32,917 nt of DNA. Source: a virus. The number at the start of each line of letters is the position of its first letter. Position 1 is the stretch's first letter. The DNA lies in IMG/VR virus record IMGVR_UViG_3300031673_000293, positions 1 through 32,917 of that record. One strand, written 5' to 3'. A model generated the notes under the pieces. It did not search any database. It was given only the letters and a program-made list of their open reading frames with translations, and was not told the DNA's origin. The translations under genes and the position numbers were made by a program. Below, piece after piece: positions 16,724 through 23,234 of this stretch.

Positions 16724-16972
16724 CTAGCCCTCCTGTACGTGCTCGAGCACGTGTTCTTTGTTGATTTTTTGAAACTCCATCTGCTCTAGAGGGCGCCCCT
16801 CGAGCAGCTGACCAACAGCGTGATAGAATTCCACCGCTGCATCTTGTACTGATGAGTCTGGGTCGTTATAGACAGCGAGCCATAAGGCACGAATACTAGC
16901 AAGACGCCGGACGATGTCGCCCGTCACCTTGAGACTGAGACCGCTGCGAGACCCCCCTTTACGTGCCGCCAT
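16724..16972 (-). CDS. Small hypothetical protein, 82 residues
   Basis: An 82-residue protein starting at ATG 16972, which overlaps the upstream TAA by one base (TAATG). A longer frame to 17056 exists but would overlap the zinc-ribbon gene heavily. The N-terminus is basic and Gly/Ser-rich (M-A-A-R-K-G-G-S-R-S-G), and the remainder is helical with no motif I recognise. It is part of the coupled minus-strand chain. Function unknown. Confidence 0.6.
   Translation of the reverse strand: MAARKGGSRSGLSLKVTGDIVRRLASIRALWLAVYNDPDSSVQDAAVEFYHAVGQLLEGRPLEQMEFQKINKEHVLEHVQEG
16737..16752. promoter_or_regulatory. 16-base perfect palindrome near the ParB gene
   Basis: ACGTGCTCGAGCACGT is a perfect palindrome inside the 3' end of the gene at 16724-16972, and its right end overlaps a CACGTG. 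CACGTG is the core of many bacterial parS sites, and this lies 350 bases before parB. It also encodes a repeated Glu-His-Val, so chance in coding sequence is possible. Confidence 0.3.
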
Positions 16973-17127
16973 TACTTCTCGAACGGCTTGGTGCCGTGTA
17001 GGGGGCACTTTGGAACATTGGCGTCGCCTTCTAAGGCTTGCTTGCACAGGGGACACTCGGGGTCTTTCTTTGGTTTGTCCTCCGCCTCTTTGGGCGGCTC
17101 TTCTGTGACAACGCCGTACTTTTCCAT
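16972..17127 (-). CDS. Small CPxC zinc-binding protein
   Basis: A 51-residue protein starting at ATG 17127, with a purine SD (GAGAGG) upstream. The C-terminal part has C-P-L-C and C-P-L-H, a small zinc knuckle (C-x2-C...C-x2-H), followed by G-T-K-P-F-E. Tiny zinc ribbons like this are frequent in phage early operons and their targets are unknown. An upstream in-frame ATG at 17184 lacks an SD. Coupled to the next gene by TAATG. Confidence 0.6.
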   Translation of the reverse strand: MEKYGVVTEEPPKEAEDKPKKDPECPLCKQALEGDANVPKCPLHGTKPFEK

Positions 17128-17191
17128 CGCGGGCCTCTCTTCACGCAGGAAAGGGAGCGCCATCCAGCGTGGCGCCCCCTTCAACTAACTA

Positions 17192-17476
17192 CTAACGCAA
17201 GGACACCTTCTGCTTCTGCTCGATCCGGCTTCCCTTGATGACCTCGAAAGTCTCGGGAACGTCCTCCCCGCTGTTCAAGAACGCCTCGGCCTCCCGGGCG
17301 TTCTCGAACTGTTTGATCTGCCCGGTCACGATGAAGATGTACTTCTTCGCGCGCTTGGGCGTCTCTTCGGTCTCCGTCGTGGTGGTCTCAGTGTCTTTGG
17401 CGCCGTTGGCACCGTTGGTTGGCGGCTTAGCCGCGGGCTTGCTGTCTTTGGGAGTCTGTGTCTGCGGAGTAGCCAT
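17192..17476 (-). CDS. Small protein with Thr/Pro/Ala-rich N-terminus
   Basis: A 94-residue protein. Residues 1-42 are low-complexity (Thr, Pro, Ala, Lys, Glu). Residues 43-94 look like a small folded alpha/beta domain starting with K-Y-I-F-I-V-T-G-Q-I. The SD is strong (AAGGAG, about 7 bases before the ATG), so it may be made in larger amounts than its neighbours. No family recognised. Confidence 0.7.
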   Translation of the reverse strand: MATPQTQTPKDSKPAAKPPTNGANGAKDTETTTTETEETPKRAKKYIFIVTGQIKQFENAREAEAFLNSGEDVPETFEVIKGSRIEQKQKVSLR

Positions 17477-17496
17477 GTCTTTTTCTCCTTAGGGGT

Positions 17497-18471
17497 CTAC
17501 TTTTTTCCTCGGCAAAAGCTCCACATGGAGCACCACTTATCACTGCACCACCAGCACGATGGGTCACACAGCGGGAAGCGGCCTGACGCGATAGTTTCCG
17601 CGACGCCGCTCAAGACGTTGACGCCGTGGCTGACGTCTGCGGGGGTCATTATGCTCGTGAGCGCTTCGTAGCGCGGCTTCGGTACCTTGGCCTGGCCCTT
17701 GATGATCTGGTCGACCTGGATGTCGGGCACGTGTTCGACGCCGGCGTAGAGCATGAACTGGAGCGAGTTCTTGATCTTGTCCTCGTTCCACCTGTTCGTC
17801 ACAACCTTCAAGTCATGGACGCGCAGGGGCTTTGTAACCTTGGGCTCCGTGAGCCGCTTCGCGCCAGCTTCCTTCTGTTGGGTGAGCGCCGGGGCAACCT
17901 TCTCGCGGATGTCCTGGTACTCCTGCTCGTTGAACGCTTGTACCTGGATAGAGTCGATACGCCCGAGGACGGGGAGCTGGATCTCCACCCCGTCAGACGT
18001 ACGGATAGCGATGACCGTGGAGAACGTTTTCTCGACGTTCACGGGCATCGCGACGCCGGAGGCTTCCTGGTGGTAGACCCTGGTACACTTGATCCCGAGG
18101 TCCTTCACCTCCCCTTGGGTCTGGCCTTCCCAGTCGTCAATGAGCTTGATCTGTTCGTTGAACGTGTCGGAGTACACGTCCGTCGACACATCCAAGGGGG
18201 GCAGTGCTCCGGTGTAGAGCAGGGTTTCGAGCATGTGCTCGACTGCACGGTGAACCTGGATGCCCTGGAACATCCGCGCAGACGCAGCGCCCCTGCACCG
18301 CTGCACGTACTTCAGGAACCACGAGTACGGGCACTTGAGGACCATGGTCGCCTGGGAAACTGAGAGATATCCCTGCGGCAGGATGTCCGACAACGACGGT
18401 CCAACGTCATCGGGGATTGGTATTACTGGGTCGAGGATGTCCTCGATCTCGTCCATTCCGGGTATTGCCAC
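17497..18471 (-). CDS. Cas4/RecB-like PD-(D/E)XK nuclease (second copy)
   Basis: A 324-residue second nuclease of the same superfamily as the protein at 11809-12621. It has L-S-V-S-Q-A-T with K-C-P-Y-S-W-F-L-K-Y (N-terminal Cys), G-I-Q-V-H-R-A-V-E (His motif), L-G-R-I-D-S-I (Asp), V-H-D-L-K-V-V (D-x-K), an S-L-Q-F-M-L-Y segment, and a Cys-rich end with Cys in C-D-P-S-C-W-W-C-S-D-K-W-C. The Cys pattern allows an Fe-S cluster. GTG 18471 overlaps the upstream TAG by one base (TAGTG). It differs strongly from the first copy, so an old duplication or separate acquisition is likely. Expected role: resection of DNA ends with the neighbouring helicase. Confidence 0.8.
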   Translation of the reverse strand: MAIPGMDEIEDILDPVIPIPDDVGPSLSDILPQGYLSVSQATMVLKCPYSWFLKYVQRCRGAASARMFQGIQVHRAVEHMLETLLYTGALPPLDVSTDVYSDTFNEQIKLIDDWEGQTQGEVKDLGIKCTRVYHQEASGVAMPVNVEKTFSTVIAIRTSDGVEIQLPVLGRIDSIQVQAFNEQEYQDIREKVAPALTQQKEAGAKRLTEPKVTKPLRVHDLKVVTNRWNEDKIKNSLQFMLYAGVEHVPDIQVDQIIKGQAKVPKPRYEALTSIMTPADVSHGVNVLSGVAETIASGRFPLCDPSCWWCSDKWCSMWSFCRGKK

Positions 18472-18857
18472 TAGTTATCCTCCGGGAATTCGTCGAATTC
18501 CTGCATCATGTCGTTTCTAACGAGGGTGCGCGGACCCTTCGGCTCGAACTTCCCTGGCTGGGTCATTACAAGCTGTTTGGACGCGCCCAAAACACTCCCC
18601 ATCCCTACGGCTTCTTCCGCTGCAGTGAGCGCCAACGCCTCAGGGGGTGTGTCGGCTGAGAGCGGCGCTGATGTAATTGTCTCGTCGAGGGTAGAGGATT
18701 CAGGACCCTCATCTTCGGTCTCTACCTGAAATCCAACCTGGAGCGCTCCTTTATATGCGAGCGTGGTCCCACTCTTCAGCCGAAGTCCTTGAGCCTGCAT
18801 ATCCTTGTGTACCAGGCGTAGGATGTCCTTCTTCTCGTACGTGACCTTGATCTTCAC
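18471..18857 (-). CDS. Small hypothetical protein between helicase and nuclease
   Basis: A 128-residue protein starting at GTG 18857, overlapping the helicase stop by one base (TAGTG). The N-terminal 45 residues look like a beta-rich small domain (M-K-I-K-V-T-Y). The remainder is acidic and probably disordered, ending in E-F-P-E-D-N. It may be an adaptor between the helicase and the nuclease it is co-translated with. No family recognised. Confidence 0.65.
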   Translation of the reverse strand: MKIKVTYEKKDILRLVHKDMQAQGLRLKSGTTLAYKGALQVGFQVETEDEGPESSTLDETITSAPLSADTPPEALALTAAEEAVGMGSVLGASKQLVMTQPGKFEPKGPRTLVRNDMMQEFDEFPEDN

Positions 18858-20803
18858 TAGCCCTCCGTAACATCTACGAATTGCGCTCTCAGCACCGGGC
18901 GCGACATGTTACGCTGGTACTTACACGCGGCGTCGAACAAGGACACGCCTCCGGCGAGACAGGGGATACTGCGGTCGCAAAAGATGCAAGCGAGCTTCGT
19001 GGCCAACACCCTATCGACCTCTACTTTGTTGTCGAGCAAATGCACGATTGCCGGGTCCACTGTCTGTTTACCTAGTAATCGCCAAACTGTCACGTTCTTT
19101 GTTTGCCCAATTCGGTAGTTTCTGTCTAAGCTCTGGAGGTAGGATCCGAGCGAATACGGGAGCGAGTAATAGGCCATGTACGCGGCAGCATTCAACGTGA
19201 TCCCAACTCCGGTCGAGACCTGGGCTAAATAGACACGTGTATCGGGATCGTCGTTGAATTGGTCAGCTCGCGCCTGAATCTTGCTCCCGGTACTGCCGTC
19301 CACGCGCACGTAGCCGACGCCCATCCGCGCCAGCCGCTCGCCGATGATGTCCAGCTCCTTCTTGTAGTAGCCCCAGACGATGGTCTTGTTGGGAGGGTCG
19401 ACGAGGATGCTGTCGAGTAGCTCCATGAGAGCCTCGAGCTTCGGGTTCTTGTCGAAGACCGTGACTTGGTCCTCGAGGCGTGTCTGAGTCACCGCACACG
19501 CTGGCGTCCCGGGCCGGATGCCGTTGGGAACACAGGCGAACTTGTGTGGACATCCTCCCTCTTCAATGTCGTCACAGAGCCCCAGAGTGGCGTTGGTAAT
19601 CAAAAACCCCGACGAGACCTGGAGCAACTTGTTCAGGAGGACAGCCATGTGCGGGAGCACTGAGTCCGGCGGAAGCGCGTCCGTAACCGCCCCCATCCCA
19701 CCCAACATGTGGATGAGGTTGACCACGTCAACTCCCATCTCCATCACGAGCTGGTTGTAAACCGTGCTCTGGTGCTTGGACATCTCAAACTCGAGATTGA
19801 TCAAAGTCTGAGGCGGTAGATCCAGGCACTCCTCCTTGGTCTTGCGTATTGCCAGAAGACCGGTGCGGGCATTCAGAATGTCCAGGTTCTTGTACCCCAG
19901 AACCACGTGCGAATTCGGACCCGCATGGTTGAGGAACTTCCGCTTGTATTTGTGGTAGGGCTCCGGCATGAAGCAATCGCCCAGAAAGCGGTACTGCCCG
20001 TAGAGGTCCAGCGGAGAACCCAGCGTGGGGGTGCCCGTCATGATAATCTTGCGGGACGCTTTTTGGCCGATCTCATGCGCAGCCCTCGTCACACCAGTGC
20101 CCCACGTTTTGATGCGATGACTCTCGTCCGCAACGACCAACCGGTATGGGATCTCCCTGTGAATGAGATCGACGAAGTTCCGTGCTGTATCAAAGGTCAC
20201 GAGCAGTACGTCGAACTCACCGCGGGCGGTCGCCTCGATGACCGCCTGCTTCTGCTTCGGCGTCCCCAAGACAGCCCCCCAGCGCAACGCACCGTCCGAA
20301 TGCTCGTCGATCTGTCGGCCCCAATTGAGGACCGTCACGACAGGCCCCATAATGACGGTGGGACTCTTGTGCCCCAGGAAGTGCATCAACCGCATCAGAT
20401 CAATGATGATCTTCGACTTACCCAGGCCTGCAGCGTAGAACAGGGCCGCCCGGAGATAGTAGTAGACGTGGCACAACCCCTCCACCTGGTGGTCGTAGGG
20501 CTTCGTCACGAACTCGAATCCATCAGGGAGTGCCAGAGCCTCTTTACGGCGTTCAGTCTCCTCGAGCCCCACCAGGTACTTCTGAACGGGCTCCGAGAGA
20601 TCGAAGTGGATATGCTTGTCGAACCCCTGCTCGAGGTCCGCTATCACCGATCGTGCCGCCGGCAGAAATGCCGGGTACATCCAAAGCCGTTGTTCACCAT
20701 TCCAAACAGCACCGAACGGTCTCCCGAACTCAGCCGACTGCTCCGAAATCGTGAAGACGGGAACGCCGTTACTCGCACGCCCCAAACGGACTGTCACATT
20801 CAT
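18857..20803 (-). CDS. SNF2-type superfamily 2 DNA helicase/translocase
   Basis: A 648-residue SF2 ATPase. Motif I is Y-A-A-G-L-G-K-S (123-130), motif II is D-E-S-H (226-229), motif III is M-T-G-T-P-T (255-260), and motif VI is R561-N-Y-R564-I-G-Q. The first Arg in S-L-D-R-N-Y-R-I-G-Q is typical of SNF2 proteins. Two Cys4 sets flank or interrupt the second RecA domain: C410, C418, C424, C436 and C606, C609, C615, C627, possible zinc or Fe-S sites. Start ATG 20803 is chosen because of the AGGAG SD just before it; an upstream in-frame ATG at 20842 has none. It is the first gene of the nine-gene minus-strand chain and likely works in recombination or fork processing with the nuclease two genes downstream. 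Confidence 0.88.
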   Translation of the reverse strand: MNVTVRLGRASNGVPVFTISEQSAEFGRPFGAVWNGEQRLWMYPAFLPAARSVIADLEQGFDKHIHFDLSEPVQKYLVGLEETERRKEALALPDGFEFVTKPYDHQVEGLCHVYYYLRAALFYAAGLGKSKIIIDLMRLMHFLGHKSPTVIMGPVVTVLNWGRQIDEHSDGALRWGAVLGTPKQKQAVIEATARGEFDVLLVTFDTARNFVDLIHREIPYRLVVADESHRIKTWGTGVTRAAHEIGQKASRKIIMTGTPTLGSPLDLYGQYRFLGDCFMPEPYHKYKRKFLNHAGPNSHVVLGYKNLDILNARTGLLAIRKTKEECLDLPPQTLINLEFEMSKHQSTVYNQLVMEMGVDVVNLIHMLGGMGAVTDALPPDSVLPHMAVLLNKLLQVSSGFLITNATLGLCDDIEEGGCPHKFACVPNGIRPGTPACAVTQTRLEDQVTVFDKNPKLEALMELLDSILVDPPNKTIVWGYYKKELDIIGERLARMGVGYVRVDGSTGSKIQARADQFNDDPDTRVYLAQVSTGVGITLNAAAYMAYYSLPYSLGSYLQSLDRNYRIGQTKNVTVWRLLGKQTVDPAIVHLLDNKVEVDRVLATKLACIFCDRSIPCLAGGVSLFDAACKYQRNMSRPVLRAQFVDVTEG

Positions 20804-20863
20804 TATCTCTCCTCGACTAGAACGAGCGCCAAGATGTACCATAACGCCCGGACAGAGGGCTAC

Positions 20864-20877
20864 GGGATAAACATCCC
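20864..20877. promoter_or_regulatory. Short inverted repeat in the helicase/portal divergent gap
   Basis: GGGAT-AAAC-ATCCC is a perfect 5-base-pair inverted repeat in the 156-base gap 20804-20959. Its GATAAACATCC core also occurs on the minus strand before the exonuclease gene (4819-4829). It could be an operator for the minus-strand chain. Confidence 0.25.
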
Positions 20878-20929
20878 AGGCTCATTCCACACTGAATTCG
20901 ACTAGACGTGGCCAATCGCAGTGCTGGCC

Positions 20930-20935
20930 TACAAT
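20930..20935 (+). promoter_or_regulatory. Promoter-like -10 element before the portal gene
   Basis: TACAAT sits in TGGCCTACAATAC, about 25 bases before the portal ATG. The same context, GCCTAYAAT, appears before the genes at 28163 and 31800. No good -35 is seen. Probably the start of the plus-strand virion operon. Confidence 0.45.
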
Positions 20936-20959
20936 ACGTGAACAAAGGCGGAACAAACC

Positions 20960-22735
20960 ATGGCGAACCCAGCTGCTGACCCCACCATCTCAGACATGTT
21001 GTCCCCGACCAGCTCCCATGGGTCGCCGCTGTTCGACTTCCTGACAGCCTTCGCCCCCCGGAAACTGAAGGACCTGTTCCGTCTCTGTGAGTACCTGTAC
21101 TTCAACTGCTCGCAGATCTACGCGGCGTTGCAAAAGTTCTGCACCTACCCCATCACGGATATCCTCTACGACACAACCAACGAATCGTTGAAGGAGAAGT
21201 GGAAGAAGCTCCACGAGAAGACGCTGAAGACCAAGCGACGCCTCTACCAGGCCGCCGTCGACAAATTCGTCTACGGCAACTTCTTCGCCTCGCTCTACAC
21301 CCCCTTCATTCGTTTCTTGAAGTGCCCCAAGTGCGAGCACCTCACCAATATCACGGCGGTCGACTACAAATACGAACCAAAGAAACTCGTCTTCAAGTAC
21401 GACTGCCCGCACTGCGCCGGCGCGGTGAGCGGCACGATCGTTGACAAACGCCTGACCCGCGCCGACAAGGTCGCCATCATCAGGTGGGATCCGAAGCTGA
21501 TCGACATCGACTACAACCCGATTACCGACCATAGTGAGTACTACTGGACCATCCCGAAGGAGATCAAGGAGCGGGTCACCAACGGCAGCAAGCATCTCAT
21601 CAACACGCTACCGGTCGAGTTCCTTAAAGCCATACAAGGCGACAAGATCTTCAAGTTCGCTGAGGGACAAATCTTCCACATGAAGATGGACGCCCCCGCT
21701 GGCATTGAGGCCCAATGGGGCTTTCCGCCGCTAGCATCGACCATCAAGCTCTTCTTCTACGCCGCTGTACTGCGTAAAGCCAATGAGGCCATCGCACTCG
21801 ACTACGTCGTCCCGTTCCGTATCATCTCCCCCAAGCAGGCCTCCTCCGACGGAGACCCCGTCCAGCGCATCTCTCTCAATCGCTGGGCCGGAGAGATGAA
21901 AACGAACATCAAGCGTTGGCGCCGCGACCCGCTCCACATCATGTGGAGCCCCATCCCCGCTGAGATCACCCACCTCGGTGGCCAGGCCCGCGCCCTCATG
22001 ACCCTCGGCGAGGTCCAGGCAGCGGAGGACAACATCATCGCAGCCCTCGGGCTGCCCAAGGAGTTCATCTACGGCGGCTTCAGCGCTATGGGCTCTGGCA
22101 TCCAGCTCCGTGTCCTCGAGAACCAGCTCCTTCACCAAACGGGTGACCTTAACGACCTGCTCCAGTGGCTCACTGATAAAATGGCCAAGATGCTCGGCTG
22201 GGCCTCCGTCGAGACGGAGCTGGCGCCGTTCAAGTTTATCGACGACGTCCAACAAAAGACGCTGCTCATTCAGCTCAACTCGGCGGACCCCGAGGGGCCG
22301 TGGATCTCAAAGACCACTATTGGCGAAGCCTTCGACATCGACCCGGCAGAAGAACGCCAGAAACGTGTTCAGGAACAGCTGGACGAGGTGCGCTCCCAGC
22401 AAAAACTGCAGGTCGAGATACAGAGCCTGCAGAACACCTTGGCCGCGCAGGTACAGTCACAGCAAGCCGTAGGACAGCAGGGGCTCCAATACGACCAACA
22501 GCGCGTTATCGGCCAGGCCGACATGCTGGTGCAAGAGTTCATGGGCCTCGACCCCGGCATGCGTCGGTCACAGATGCATGCTTTGCAGATGGAGGATTAC
22601 GTCATGTACTCCGTCGTGAAGTCGCGCCTAGAAGACGAGCAGACAGCTATGCACTACGAAGCCGTCACACAAGCACGTGACGCCAATGGAATGAATAACG
22701 GCGGCGGCGACGGCGGAATGCCCCCCGCTCAATAG
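20960..22735 (+). CDS. Portal protein with internal zinc ribbon
   Basis: A 591-residue portal-type protein forming the ring at the capsid vertex for DNA entry and tail joining. Supporting features are its length, a mixed alpha/beta N-terminal half, a long helical region around residues 330-420 with G-L-P-K-E-F-I-Y-G-G (typical portal segment), and a Gln-rich C-terminal coiled coil (455-530). An inserted Cys4 zinc ribbon is clear, with C122, C125, C149 and C152. ATG 20960 has a weak SD (AGGCGG). It starts the large plus-strand virion block, far from terminase (16 kb away), which is unusual because these genes usually lie close together. No prohead protease is visible next to it. Confidence 0.82.
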   Translation: MANPAADPTISDMLSPTSSHGSPLFDFLTAFAPRKLKDLFRLCEYLYFNCSQIYAALQKFCTYPITDILYDTTNESLKEKWKKLHEKTLKTKRRLYQAAVDKFVYGNFFASLYTPFIRFLKCPKCEHLTNITAVDYKYEPKKLVFKYDCPHCAGAVSGTIVDKRLTRADKVAIIRWDPKLIDIDYNPITDHSEYYWTIPKEIKERVTNGSKHLINTLPVEFLKAIQGDKIFKFAEGQIFHMKMDAPAGIEAQWGFPPLASTIKLFFYAAVLRKANEAIALDYVVPFRIISPKQASSDGDPVQRISLNRWAGEMKTNIKRWRRDPLHIMWSPIPAEITHLGGQARALMTLGEVQAAEDNIIAALGLPKEFIYGGFSAMGSGIQLRVLENQLLHQTGDLNDLLQWLTDKMAKMLGWASVETELAPFKFIDDVQQKTLLIQLNSADPEGPWISKTTIGEAFDIDPAEERQKRVQEQLDEVRSQQKLQVEIQSLQNTLAAQVQSQQAVGQQGLQYDQQRVIGQADMLVQEFMGLDPGMRRSQMHALQMEDYVMYSVVKSRLEDEQTAMHYEAVTQARDANGMNNGGGDGGMPPAQ

Positions 22736-22772
22736 CAATTGCGCAATACCCCTCTTTCGATAGGATGAGACC

Positions 22773-23180
22773 ATGGGCAAAAATGACGCGCCTGCCACGT
22801 TCGCCGACCTGATCGAGAGTGCACAGAGAACCCCTCAGGGGGGTGTAATGGGCGTTGATGTCTCGAGCCCTTTTCCGTTGCCTATCCCTGATGACCACCA
22901 ACTCAGGAACATAGACGAGGAGGAGGACCCTGCGAAGATCCCGGGGATCCCAAAGTACAACTATGAAGCGCACGTCGAGTACTACGAACTTCCAAGCGAC
23001 GTTCGCGCATACGAAACTACACTGAACGAGATCCTCAACGGGAACGCGGTGCTGCGCTACGAGGAACGTCACTTCACGAAAGAAGGCGACTGCGTCGTCG
23101 TGATCAACTACCTTACGTACAAGCCTCCCCCTGAGAAAAAAGACGAGGACGAAGAAGAACGAAGGCGACACGATAGCTAA
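22773..23180 (+). CDS. Small acidic hypothetical protein before the RNA polymerase gene
   Basis: A 135-residue protein with an SD-like AGGATGAG before the ATG at 22773. The N-terminal half is Pro-rich and acidic, residues 70-115 look like a folded alpha/beta segment, and the tail is highly charged (runs of Lys, Asp, Glu and Arg). I do not recognise it. A perfect 10-base palindrome ATTGCGCAAT lies upstream at 22738-22747. Its place between portal and RNA polymerase suggests a virion protein or a polymerase partner. Confidence 0.65.
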   Translation: MGKNDAPATFADLIESAQRTPQGGVMGVDVSSPFPLPIPDDHQLRNIDEEEDPAKIPGIPKYNYEAHVEYYELPSDVRAYETTLNEILNGNAVLRYEERHFTKEGDCVVVINYLTYKPPPEKKDEDEEERRRHDS

Positions 23181-23194
23181 ATCTCTTCGATGCC

Positions 23195-23209
23195 TCCTTG
23201 TACCAAGGA
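23195..23209. promoter_or_regulatory. Short inverted repeat before the RNA polymerase gene
   Basis: TCCTTG-TAC-CAAGGA is a perfect 6-base-pair inverted repeat 25 bases before the ATG of the giant RNA polymerase gene, in the 54-base gap. The loop is only three bases, so it could be a small RNA hairpin limiting translation or a DNA operator. Confidence 0.3.
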
Positions 23210-23234
23210 ACCGCCGCAAGCTTAGAGGGACCCG

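Noticed and set aside
19907-20905. Plus-strand open frame of 332 codons opposite the SNF2 helicase
   Set aside because: It is antisense to helicase motifs I and II and extends across the divergent promoter region; no domain is seen.
20804-20959. tRNA or small structured RNA gene in the divergent gap
   Set aside because: No cloverleaf, anticodon arm or CCA-type end could be seen; only a short hairpin and promoter-like element.
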